From Deltaproteobacteria bacterium HGW-Deltaproteobacteria-19 (lineage in GTDB: Bacteria > Desulfobacterota > Syntrophia > Syntrophales > PHBD01): a stretch of DNA of 64,000 nucleotides. The stretch is from the NCBI GenBank assembly GCA_002841865.1, contig PHBD01000004.1, positions 1-64,000 of the forward strand, given 5' to 3'. Below, piece after piece: positions 37,718 to 46,534 of the stretch. Made by a program: the position numbers and the translations under genes. Position 1 is the stretch's first letter. Each line of letters begins with the position of its first letter. The notes below the pieces were generated by a model. It was not told the DNA's origin. It did no database searches and was given only the letters and a program-made list of their open reading frames with translations.

Positions 37718-38038
37718 ATGTTCACCGTAACGGAAAAAGCAAACGAAATGATCAAGGATTTCATGAAGAACCGGAAGGAGAACCTGCCGATCCGGCTGAT
37801 GGTTTTCGAGGGCGGCTGATCGGGGCCCTCCTTGGGCATGGCTCTGGATGAGCCGAAACAGGACGACCAGACGTTCGAGGACAACGGCCTCAAGTTTGTG
37901 ATCAATCAGGCCCTGTACGACGAGATTCAACCCATCACCGTGGACTTCATCGAGACCCCGAACGGGTCCGGATTCAAGCTGTCGTCAAACTTCGTCGCCG
38001 CCGGCGGCAGCTGCGGCACCTGCTCCTCCTGCGGTTAA
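37718..38038 (+). CDS. HesB/IscA-like selenoprotein (in-frame TGA at 37817-37819 read as selenocysteine)
   Basis: Reading through TGA gives MFTVTEKANEMIKDFMKNRKENLPIRLMVFEGG-U-SGPSLGMALDEPKQDDQTFEDNGLKFVINQALYDEIQPITVDFIETPNGSGFKLSSNFVAAGGSCGTCSSCG*; U sits at the IscA GGCSG cysteine; the ORF track starts only at 37832. Confidence 0.9.
37840..37854 (+). promoter_or_regulatory. Candidate bacterial SECIS apical hairpin
   Basis: GGCTC-TGGAT-GAGCC beginning about 20 nt after the TGA; loop contains G. Confidence 0.6.
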
Positions 38039-38123
38039 ACGGACATCTCTCAACCACTTGCGGCCCGGGGCTGCGGATCATCCCATCCGCTTCCCCGGCC
38101 GCTCTATCCTTATTTAACCAATC

Positions 38124-39074
38124 ATGACGACTGCGAACGACAAAAGCCAAAGCGGGCGCGATGCGGCGGACCGGCTCTACCAGGAAGGGCGGTTCGAGGA
38201 AGCGATCCTTCTGTATCGGAATCTCCTGGCGTCATCTCCCGAAGACGGTTCCATCGCCCTATCCCTTGCCTGGGCCTGCCACGACGCGGGCCGTCTGGAG
38301 GAGGCCATCGGTCACTTTGAGCGTCTCTTCCAAAAGGAGCTGACCCGGCAAGTCTTCACCGGGTTCGGCTTCGACGAGCTCGTCCGCATCTTCAAGGACA
38401 ACGGCATGTTCGACCGGCTGGTCGACATCTGCGAACGGGTCATGGCGGTTCAGCCGGAGGATTTCGCTCTCTGCGAGGCGCTGGCGGACGCCTACCTCAA
38501 GGCGGATCGTCCCCGGGACGCGGTGAGGGTGCTGGAAAAAATGACGGAGGAGGAACCGGAGGCAGCCGCCGTTCTCTGCCTCCTCGGCAACGCCCTCCTG
38601 GCCCTCTCCGAGTGGGACCGTGCCGAAGCGGCCTACCGGCGGGCCGTCTGCCTGGAGCCGGACAAGACCGGCGTCTTCTACGGCCGCATGGCCCACATTC
38701 TTCTGGAACGGAACCAGCCCGAGCGGGCTCTTGAATCCTACGAAAAGTGCATCGCCTTCCGGCCGGAAGATCCCCTCTACCGGTGCGGCCGGGGAGACAT
38801 CCTCCTCCGGCTCGACCGGCTGGAAGAGGCCCTGGAGGCCTATGACCTGGCTGTCTCCCTCAACCCGGAACAGACCGGGGCCTACCTGAACCGCCTGGGC
38901 CACAGCCTGGCCCGGCACAACCGGCACGCGGAAGCCGCCGATGCCTTCCGCAAGGCCTCCGCCGCCGAGCCCGATAATCCTCTCTACCCCCTCCATCTAG
39001 CCGAATGCCTCCTGGCCATGGGGAAGGAGGAGGAGGCAAAGGACATCCTCCGCAAGGCCGGGATGTTGAAATAG
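38124..39074 (+). CDS. Tetratricopeptide repeat protein
   Basis: Multiple TPR units (DRLYQEGRFEEAILLYRNLLASSPEDGSIALSLAWACHDAGRLEEAIGHFERLF...). Confidence 0.9.
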   Translation: MTTANDKSQSGRDAADRLYQEGRFEEAILLYRNLLASSPEDGSIALSLAWACHDAGRLEEAIGHFERLFQKELTRQVFTGFGFDELVRIFKDNGMFDRLVDICERVMAVQPEDFALCEALADAYLKADRPRDAVRVLEKMTEEEPEAAAVLCLLGNALLALSEWDRAEAAYRRAVCLEPDKTGVFYGRMAHILLERNQPERALESYEKCIAFRPEDPLYRCGRGDILLRLDRLEEALEAYDLAVSLNPEQTGAYLNRLGHSLARHNRHAEAADAFRKASAAEPDNPLYPLHLAECLLAMGKEEEAKDILRKAGMLK

Positions 39075-39246
39075 GCAGATCGCGTTTCCTGAAATCGACA
39101 GAAATCCAAAACGGCAGCAACAAAAATAAAGATGCAGCCGGTCAGCAGCTTCCCCTGCAGCAGGCGGAGTTGATCAAACTGGCAATGGAACAGGCAAAAC
39201 TGGTGTTCAAAAGCTGCCCCTTCTCGGCCCTGTATGCTTTCTGGCC

Positions 39247-39597
39247 ATGAATTCATCCGCCCACCGGTTCATGTTTGTCACCGATTTCGAATGGCGGATT
39301 CTGCCCCCCGTCGTGCTCGATCAGGCGAAGGTATACATGCGGGACGAATCACCGGTTGCATTCGCCAGTTGGGCCTTCCTGTCGAAAGAGGTGGCGGATC
39401 GTTACCGAAAGATCGGCCGTCTGGCGCCGCCGGACTGGAAAAGCGGCGACGAGCCCTGGCTGATCGACGTCATCGCCCCCTTCGGTTCCGTGGAGGAAGT
39501 CGTCAAGGATCTCAAGACGAACACGTCCCTGGCGGGCAAGACGACCAAAATGCTTGGCCCGAAGGTCGGCGAGGAGCAGGGAATCATCGAGTTCTGA
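39247..39597 (+). CDS. Toxin-activating lysine-acyltransferase (HlyC-like) core; N-terminus apparently in another frame
   Basis: SSAHRFMFVTDFEWRILPPVVLDQAKVYMRDESPVAFASWAFLSKEVADRYRKIGRLAPPDWKSGDEPWLIDVIAPFGSVEEVVKDLK resembles HlyC. Confidence 0.75.
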   Translation: MNSSAHRFMFVTDFEWRILPPVVLDQAKVYMRDESPVAFASWAFLSKEVADRYRKIGRLAPPDWKSGDEPWLIDVIAPFGSVEEVVKDLKTNTSLAGKTTKMLGPKVGEEQGIIEF

Positions 39598-39694
39598 TTT
39601 CTTGAAAGGCCGGGATTTCTCTCGTGCTCCAATTCAAGTTCGTATTCCTCTGAAAAGACTTCTCTTCTTGACATGAAGCGAAAGATCTGTCTTA

Positions 39695-40846
39695 TTGCTT
39701 CACAAAATGAAGCGTTTAGGACGGCAAATGGCTCGATACCTCTGGCAGCGTCCGAACTGGACACGGTTTCGCTGGAATAGCGAGGAGATGCTCGTTGGAC
39801 TGGGCGAGTGCCGGCTGTTGCAGGGCAAACTGCTCAACAAGGTGACAGGCCTCGGGCTGACGCTGGGAAGCCACGCCCATGTTGAAATCCTGACTGAGGA
39901 AACCCTGAAAACGGCTCTGATCGAGGGAGAGCCTCTCAACCTGCAGGCTGTCCGGTCTTCCGTAGCAAGAAAGCTCGGTCTTCCATCTGCAGGGCTCCTG
40001 GTTAGCCGTCCCGTTGACGGACTCGTTTCTGTTCTCCTGGACGCTACGAAGAATCATGACGAACCCCTAACGAAAGAACGGATCTGCGGCTGGCACGCTT
40101 CCCTTTTCCCGACGGGATACTCGGGAATGCACAGGATCCGGGTTGGAGAATGGCGTGGAGATCAACCCATGCGAGTTGTGTCCGGCCCCCTGGGCAAAGA
40201 AACCATCCACTTCGAGGCGCCTCCATCGGATTGCATCCCCTTGGAAATGGATCGTTTCCTCGAGTGGTGGAACGAGAGCAGGGGCCGTGTGGAAGGAATC
40301 CTCCGGGCAGGGATCGCCCATTTCCATTTTGTAACCCTCCATCCCTTCGAAGACGGCAACGGTCGAATCGCCCGCGCCCTGACCGACATGGCCCTGTCCC
40401 AGGACGACAAACAATCGATCCGCTACTACAGCCTCTCGTCCCGGATCATGGCAGAACGCGATGCTTACTATCGTGTCCTGGAACGCTGCCAGAAGGGAAC
40501 CGGGGATCTCACAGAGTGGCTCGTCTGGTTTCTCGGGTGTTTCCGCAGGGCCATCGAGCACTCCGGGGGGATCCTGTCAGGCGTCCTCGACAAGGCCGAC
40601 TTCTGGAAAGCGCACGCTCAAACTCCCCTGACGGAGCGGCAGCGCAAGGTCATCAACCGGATGCTGGATGCCGGCAGAGGCGGTTTCGAGGGAGGCCTGA
40701 CAACGAGAAAGTATGTTTCTCTTGCCAAAGTCAGCCGGGCAACAGCCTTCCGTGAGATGGACCAGCTTGTCAAACTCGGCATCCTGACTGTGAATCCTGG
40801 AAAGGGCCGGAGTGCAAGCTACGACTTGCGTTGGGAAGAAATGTGA
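39695..40846 (+). CDS. Fic/DOC family protein
   Basis: Active site HPFEDGNGRIAR; N-terminal TALIEGEPLNLQAVRSSVARKLG matches the [S/T]xxxE[G/N] inhibitory motif; C-terminal wHTH-like region. Confidence 0.93.
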   Translation: MLHKMKRLGRQMARYLWQRPNWTRFRWNSEEMLVGLGECRLLQGKLLNKVTGLGLTLGSHAHVEILTEETLKTALIEGEPLNLQAVRSSVARKLGLPSAGLLVSRPVDGLVSVLLDATKNHDEPLTKERICGWHASLFPTGYSGMHRIRVGEWRGDQPMRVVSGPLGKETIHFEAPPSDCIPLEMDRFLEWWNESRGRVEGILRAGIAHFHFVTLHPFEDGNGRIARALTDMALSQDDKQSIRYYSLSSRIMAERDAYYRVLERCQKGTGDLTEWLVWFLGCFRRAIEHSGGILSGVLDKADFWKAHAQTPLTERQRKVINRMLDAGRGGFEGGLTTRKYVSLAKVSRATAFREMDQLVKLGILTVNPGKGRSASYDLRWEEM

Positions 40847-40944
40847 TCGAGAAGGCGGAGCACATCGGAAAAGGTTCTTGTTCTGTCGTATTCAGAACAA
40901 AGAAAAACCGGCCTGCCTGATCCATACAAAAAACAAGAGCTCAA

Positions 40945-41478
40945 ATGAAACAAAGACATTTCCTGTTGATACTGTTGTTCGTCTCCGCCCTTGTCATGTT
41001 TTCTTTCATCAACAGCGTTTCGGCTCAGTTGCACGGGAGTGAAACCGAGACGCAGGCGGTCGCGGAGATGCAAACCCGCTTGAAAGCCGCCCTGTCAAAA
41101 GGCGATACGGCGACGTGCAAGAGGGAAGGGGACAACCTGGCGCGCTACCAGCGGGCGAAGGAAGGAGAAGCCCTGAGCGAGGAAGACATCAGGGCCGTGG
41201 AGAGGCGACTGAACAAGGTAAAGACGGTATACGACCAGCTTCGGCAAATTCGCGACTTTAACGCGAAGGGAGCTGTGGAGCAGGCATATGGCCTGCTCAG
41301 GGGCATTGCGGCGGAAATGGCGGAGGACGTGGTCACGGAGGTGGCGGTCACACTGGTGACGGCGCCGGTCCCCGGGGCGGGCAAGATCGCGGTGGAAATG
41401 GGCAAGCAGGCCGCCGACTTTCCGGGTAATTTCGCTGTACCGGCAAGCCCATCCTATCAATTCATGAAAGATAGATAA
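40945..41478 (+). CDS. Secreted hypothetical protein
   Basis: Signal peptide MKQRHFLLILLFVSALVMFSFINSVSAQ; helical charged mature region. Confidence 0.65.
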   Translation: MKQRHFLLILLFVSALVMFSFINSVSAQLHGSETETQAVAEMQTRLKAALSKGDTATCKREGDNLARYQRAKEGEALSEEDIRAVERRLNKVKTVYDQLRQIRDFNAKGAVEQAYGLLRGIAAEMAEDVVTEVAVTLVTAPVPGAGKIAVEMGKQAADFPGNFAVPASPSYQFMKDR

Positions 41479-41501
41479 TAAGGGAGCAGCCCTTAAACGA
41501 C

Positions 41502-41530
41502 AAAGGGGGCTTACCGCCCCCTCTTTCGTT
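41502..41530 (+). terminator. Intrinsic terminator
   Basis: aaaGGGGGC-ttacc-GCCCCCtcttt between convergent genes. Confidence 0.65.
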
Positions 41531-41553
41531 TCTGCAAACGTCTCAGCCGGGCC

Positions 41554-42051
41554 TCAGATTTTCCCGATTTTCCTCAATCCATCCGTGAACACGGAATAGA
41601 AGTTCTTGTTGTCGCTGATGCCCCGGCGCAGGATTACCGCCACGTCGTCGATGTTCTTCTTGTTGATTACCAGGTTCACGCTCCGGTGGAAGGCGGCCAT
41701 GTTATCCATGGTCCGCAGCGTACCGGTAAGCAGGACCACAAAGATATTCCTACGGGTGTGCATGTTCAGGGTTTCCAGATAGTCCAGGACCTCCCGCTCG
41801 AAGCCCTCATCCACGATCACCAGGTCGAAGACGTGGAAGCGCATGCTCTTCAAGGCGTCCTTGGCTGCGGCAGACTCGTTGATCTGGAATCCCATTCCCT
41901 GCAGCGCCTGGATGACCTTTTCCCGGCTCGGTGCATCGTTTGAGCACACCAGGGCTGTCTCCCCTTCTTCGAGAACGAAGTCGAAGGGCCGGTCGGAGGC
42001 GTCGTACGTGTCCGCCGCTACCTCGTCCAACAGTTTTTTTTCGTCTTCCAT
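41554..42051 (-). CDS. Receiver-like signalling protein downstream of pilT genes
   Basis: ETALVCSNDAPSREKVIQALQGMGFQINESAAAKDALKSMRFHVFDLVIVDEGFE; divergent receiver fold. Confidence 0.65.
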   Translation of the reverse strand: MEDEKKLLDEVAADTYDASDRPFDFVLEEGETALVCSNDAPSREKVIQALQGMGFQINESAAAKDALKSMRFHVFDLVIVDEGFEREVLDYLETLNMHTRRNIFVVLLTGTLRTMDNMAAFHRSVNLVINKKNIDDVAVILRRGISDNKNFYSVFTDGLRKIGKI

Positions 42052-42095
42052 CGATTCTCTCCCTTTGTCCGGATACCGGTTTCAGAAATGAATCC

Positions 42096-43274
42096 CTACC
42101 AACCCGGCCGTTTGGGTCTCCCATAATCCGAGTCGACCTGGAGTTTGCCCAAGTCCGTCGTCTTCTCGCCCCGGGAACTCTTGACAGTGTCGATCCCGCG
42201 CCCGACCGCGCTCTTGTTCGACGCATACGCCCTCGCCGTATCCTCCGTGATGAGACCCTGCTTGAAGAGTTCCACGATGGATTCGTCGAAGGTGATCATG
42301 CCGAAAGGCCGACCTTGGTCAATGATGTCATAGAAGGTCTTGCCTTCCGACTCGCCGTTCAGAATCGTGTCCTTCACCCGCAGGTTTGATCCCATGATCT
42401 CAAAGGCCGCCACCCGGCCGCCGCCGACCTTCGGCAGCAGGCGCTGGCAGGCGATCCAGCGGACCGTGTCGGACAGGCGGATGCGGATCTGCTTTTCCTC
42501 CTCCGTGTTGAACATGCCGATGATACGGTTGATGGTCTGGCCCGCGTCGACGGTGTGCAGGGTGCTGAGGACCAGATGCCCCGTCTCCGCTGCGGAGAGG
42601 CCGATCTCGACGGTCTCGCGGTCGCGCATTTCACCGACGAGGATCACCTTCGGGGCCTGGCGCAGGGCCGCCCGGAGGCCGTTGGAAAAGACATCGAAGT
42701 CCTGGCCCATTTCCCGCTGGTTGAAGGTTGCCTTCTTCTGGGGGTGAACAAATTCCACCGGGTCTTCCAGAGTAACGACATGGACCGACTGCTCGTCGTT
42801 GACCTTGTCGAGGACCGCCGCCAGCGAGGTGGATTTACCACTTCCGGTGGCGCCGGTGACGAGGATGATTCCGTTCTTCTCCTGGGCCATCTTCTGGAAG
42901 GCCTCCGGCAGGTTCATCTCCGCAATGGTGGGGATCTTTGTCTCCAGCTTCCGCATGACGATGGAATAGTTGCCCTTCTGGGAGAAGATGTTCACGCGGA
43001 ACCGGGCCCGACCGGGCAGCTCATAGGCCAGGTCGCAGGACCCCTTCATCAGGAGGTCTTCCGTAAGGCGGCGGTCCCGGTTAATGAGGTTCATGGCGAA
43101 GATTTCCGTCTGGAAAGGCGAGAGCTTCTCTATGTTCGGCTCCATGTCCACTTTCGACAGCTGGCCGGAGGTTTCCACCTGGAACGGCTTGCCCACCGTC
43201 AGATTCAGGTCCGAAACGCCTTTGTGGGCATCCAGCATCTTTCCCAGGACGTAGTCGATTTCCTGCTTTCTCAT
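42096..43274 (-). CDS. PilT/PilU-type twitching motility ATPase
   Basis: MRKQEIDYVLGKMLDAHKGVSDLNLTVGKPFQVE; Walker A GATGSGKSTSLAA; VGEMRDRETVEIGLSAAETGHLVLSTLHTVDAGQTINRII. Confidence 0.94.
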   Translation of the reverse strand: MRKQEIDYVLGKMLDAHKGVSDLNLTVGKPFQVETSGQLSKVDMEPNIEKLSPFQTEIFAMNLINRDRRLTEDLLMKGSCDLAYELPGRARFRVNIFSQKGNYSIVMRKLETKIPTIAEMNLPEAFQKMAQEKNGIILVTGATGSGKSTSLAAVLDKVNDEQSVHVVTLEDPVEFVHPQKKATFNQREMGQDFDVFSNGLRAALRQAPKVILVGEMRDRETVEIGLSAAETGHLVLSTLHTVDAGQTINRIIGMFNTEEEKQIRIRLSDTVRWIACQRLLPKVGGGRVAAFEIMGSNLRVKDTILNGESEGKTFYDIIDQGRPFGMITFDESIVELFKQGLITEDTARAYASNKSAVGRGIDTVKSSRGEKTTDLGKLQVDSDYGRPKRPGW

Positions 43275-43318
43275 GTCATTGCCTCCTCGACGCCGGCCCA
43301 GCGGGACCGGGCTGGCAG

Positions 43319-44401
43319 TTACACCTCCGTGAAGTCCGTCGGCGGATTCTTCAGATACTGGCGGAACCGGGCCTTGTCGTTGCTCTTCTGGTACGCATCG
43401 TCTCCGCTGATCCACCCCTTGTTGAGAAGCTCCATGATGGCGTCGTCCAACAGCTGCATGCCATATTTCTTTCCCGTCTGGATCATGGATGGGATCTGGA
43501 AGGTTTTGGATTCCCGAATGAGGTTGCGCACCGCTGTGTTGGCGATCAGGATCTCCAGGGCGGCGCAGCGGCCCTTCTTGTCGGCCCGCTTGAACAGGGT
43601 CTGGGAAATGACCGCCCGGATGCCGTCAGCCAGGGTGGAGCGGATCTGTGCCTGCTCGTTCGCAGGGAAGACCTCGATGACGCGGTCCACCGTCTTGGCG
43701 GCGCTGGTGGTGTGAAGGGTCCCGAAGACCAGATGGCCCGTGGAGGCCGCCTCGATGGCCAGGCCGATGGTCTCCAGGTCGCGCATTTCGCCGACCAGGA
43801 TGATATCCGGGTCCTCGCGAAGGGCGCCCCGGAGGGCTGCCGAGAAGCTCCGGGTGTGGAGCCCCACTTCCCGGTGATTGACGATGCAACCCTGGCTCTG
43901 GTGGACGAATTCGATGGGATCCTCGACCGTGATGATGTGATCCCTGCGGAGCTTGTTTGCCTCGTCGACGATGGCCGCCAGGGTCGTAGATTTGCCGCTC
44001 CCGGTAGGTCCCGTGACCAGGACAAGTCCCCGGGGCAGGAGAGCCAGCTTGGCGATCACGTCCGGCAGGCCCAGGTCCTTACAGCCGAGGATCTTGCTCG
44101 GAATCTCCCGGAACACGGCGGCACAGCCCCACTTCTGCTCGAAGAAGTTGGCGCGATAGCGGGCCAGCCCCGGGATTTCATAGGCAAAGTCGACATCCCC
44201 GGTTTCTTCGAACTGCTTGATCTTGATCTCCGGGGCGATTTCGTAAAGCATGGCCTTCAGCCCGTCGTTGTCCAGGGTGTCGTACTTGATACGCTCGATC
44301 TCGCCGCGGATGCGGAGGGCCGGCTGCTGGCCCGTCACAAGGTGCAGGTCCGAGGCCCCCTGTTCGTTCATCAACTGGAAAAAGGCATCAATTTTGGCCA
44401 T
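43319..44401 (-). CDS. pilT: PilT-type twitching motility ATPase
   Basis: MAKIDAFFQLMNEQGASDLHLVTGQQPALRIRGEIERI; GPTGSGKSTTLAAIVDEAN; VGEMRDLETIGLAIEAASTGHLVFGTLHTTSAAKTVDRVIEVFP. Confidence 0.95.
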   Translation of the reverse strand: MAKIDAFFQLMNEQGASDLHLVTGQQPALRIRGEIERIKYDTLDNDGLKAMLYEIAPEIKIKQFEETGDVDFAYEIPGLARYRANFFEQKWGCAAVFREIPSKILGCKDLGLPDVIAKLALLPRGLVLVTGPTGSGKSTTLAAIVDEANKLRRDHIITVEDPIEFVHQSQGCIVNHREVGLHTRSFSAALRGALREDPDIILVGEMRDLETIGLAIEAASTGHLVFGTLHTTSAAKTVDRVIEVFPANEQAQIRSTLADGIRAVISQTLFKRADKKGRCAALEILIANTAVRNLIRESKTFQIPSMIQTGKKYGMQLLDDAIMELLNKGWISGDDAYQKSNDKARFRQYLKNPPTDFTEV

Positions 44402-44671
44402 GGGATTCCTCCTCTGTCGGTTTGACGGCCCCGGTAGCTCCGGAAACCGCGCTTTCCCCCGCGGAAAGTGGGATTCCGGGGATAAGACCGGCTGATCTGG
44501 CGGTAACTTCCGGCTGCCTGCCGGGTGAATCAACCGATCCCGGTGTGTGCGGATGCAAAAAGCTATAAAGGATAGGTAAAAAGAATGTCAAGCGTTTCTG
44601 CGACCCTGCGCCTTGCCAGGGTGTCCCGGGTGTGTTAATGCTGTCGGCAGGAGGTCAGGAGAATCCGTCCC

Positions 44672-45667
44672 ATGCCCAAGCAATTGCATAGAAATATCAA
44701 CTACCTGCGGGTGTCCGTCACGGACCGCTGCAACCTGCGCTGCATATACTGCATGCCCAAGGAGGGACTTTCCCTGCTGGGGCACAACGACATCCTTCGG
44801 TACGAGGAAATTCTGCGGGTTGTAAGGGCGGCCATGCCGGAAGGCATCACCAAGGTGCGCCTCACCGGCGGCGAGCCGCTTGCGCGGAAGGGGCTCGCGG
44901 AATTCATTTCCACGCTCACGGGGCTCAAGGGGCTCACAGACATCAGCCTCACCACCAACGGCATCCTCCTCGCGGATCATGCAGAAGCGATTTATCAGGC
45001 GGGCATCCGACGGATCAACATCAGCCTCGACTCCCTGAATCCTGAGCGGTACCGGACCATCACCCGGGGCGGAAGCCTGGAGACGGTGCTTCGGGGGATC
45101 CGGAAGGCCGCCGAAGTCGGCTTCTCCCCCATCAAAATCAACATCGTCCTGATGAAGGGAACCAATGACGACGAAATCCTCGATTTCGCCAAGGCCACCC
45201 TCCGCTGGCCCTACCAGGTGCGGTTCATTGAAATGATGCCCATCGGACGGGACAACACGGAAGCCGTAACGGAGTACCTGTCCAACGATGTGGCCCTTGA
45301 TCGGATCGGCCGGATGTTCAAACTGGATTACCTGGGTGAAAACGGTGCTCCGGAAAACCGGGGTCCTGCCCGACGCTATCGGATCGAAGGGGCGAAGGGG
45401 GAAATCGGCTTCATCAGCCCCATCAGCCACGAATTCTGCGACAACTGCAACCGCCTCCGTCTCACTGCCGACGGGCACCTCCGGGCCTGCCTGCTCTCCG
45501 ATGACGAGATCGACCTCAAGCCCGAGCTGCGAAGCGGCTGTTCAGACGAGGTGCTGAAGGCGCTGATTCGCAAAGCCATCGCCAGTAAGCCGGCGGGGAA
45601 GAGCACCCTGCCGGGAGACCCGTCTCCGAAAAAATGCCGCCGGCAGATGTCCGCCATCGGGGGATAG
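44672..45667 (+). CDS. moaA: GTP 3',8-cyclase MoaA
   Basis: NINYLRVSVTDRCNLRCIYCMPKEGL; RLTGGEPLARKGL; C-terminal FCDNCNRLRLTADGHLRACL. Confidence 0.96.
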   Translation: MPKQLHRNINYLRVSVTDRCNLRCIYCMPKEGLSLLGHNDILRYEEILRVVRAAMPEGITKVRLTGGEPLARKGLAEFISTLTGLKGLTDISLTTNGILLADHAEAIYQAGIRRINISLDSLNPERYRTITRGGSLETVLRGIRKAAEVGFSPIKINIVLMKGTNDDEILDFAKATLRWPYQVRFIEMMPIGRDNTEAVTEYLSNDVALDRIGRMFKLDYLGENGAPENRGPARRYRIEGAKGEIGFISPISHEFCDNCNRLRLTADGHLRACLLSDDEIDLKPELRSGCSDEVLKALIRKAIASKPAGKSTLPGDPSPKKCRRQMSAIGG

Positions 45668-45753
45668 CGCCGGAGAAACGCCGGGACGCATGATGCCGCG
45701 AGGGTACAGCCCCGGGGAAATGCCGACGCACCGCCGGATGAAGGAGCAGGGAA

Positions 45754-46521
45754 TTGATTTTCAATGAAGACGTTGCCCGGACCTACGACGACTGGCTCCT
45801 GACCCCTGCCGGGGCCTACATGGACAGACGGGAGAAAAGCCTCATCCTGAACCACCTGACGCCTCGCGAGGGAGAGCGTCTCCTGGACGTGGGATGCGGC
45901 ACCGGCGACCACCTCGCCCTTTTCCGGGCAAAAGGCTGCGCCGTCTCCGGCATCGATCCGTCTCCCCCCATGCTGGCCCGGGCCAGGCAGAAGCTGGGCA
46001 CCCACGCGGACCTGCGGCTCGGCTCGGCGGAGGAGCTCCCCTTTTCGGACAACGAGTTCGATATCGTTACGCTCATTACTTCCCTGGAATTCACTGTCGA
46101 TCCGGAGCGGGCCGTATCCGAGGCAATCCGGGTCTGCCGGGGCCGGGTCTTCATTGGAGCCCTCAACCGCTGGTCCCTCATCTCCGCGGCGCGTCGCCTG
46201 GCCGACCGGCGAGGTCCGACCATTTTTCGCCATGCCCGTTTTTTCACCGCCGGGGAACTCCGGCGGCTCGTCCGGAAGCTTCTCCCGGGATCCCACATCC
46301 AGTGGGGAAGCGTCGTTTTCCTTCCCTATGGCTGGTATCCGTCCCTGTCGGACCTGGAAGAATTGGTCCCGGTAACAAAAAATCCTTTCGGGGCCTTCCT
46401 GGGACTTTCCTTTCCCGTAACCTTCTCCACCCGGACGATCCAGGAACCCATGAGGATCTCCTTCGGAGTGGAGGCCCGGCAGCAGCGGCCCATCCCCGGC
46501 GCCATCCGGGTGATCAAATAG
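45754..46521 (+). CDS. Class I SAM-dependent methyltransferase
   Basis: LLDVGCGTGDHLALFRAKGCAVSGIDPSPPMLARARQKLG; probable TTG start. Confidence 0.9.
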   Translation: MIFNEDVARTYDDWLLTPAGAYMDRREKSLILNHLTPREGERLLDVGCGTGDHLALFRAKGCAVSGIDPSPPMLARARQKLGTHADLRLGSAEELPFSDNEFDIVTLITSLEFTVDPERAVSEAIRVCRGRVFIGALNRWSLISAARRLADRRGPTIFRHARFFTAGELRRLVRKLLPGSHIQWGSVVFLPYGWYPSLSDLEELVPVTKNPFGAFLGLSFPVTFSTRTIQEPMRISFGVEARQQRPIPGAIRVIK

Positions 46522-46534
46522 GAGAGGTCCCGGT

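Noticed and set aside
37548-37730. 60 aa ORF just before the selenoprotein
   Set aside because: Overlaps the real start region, no domain, different frame
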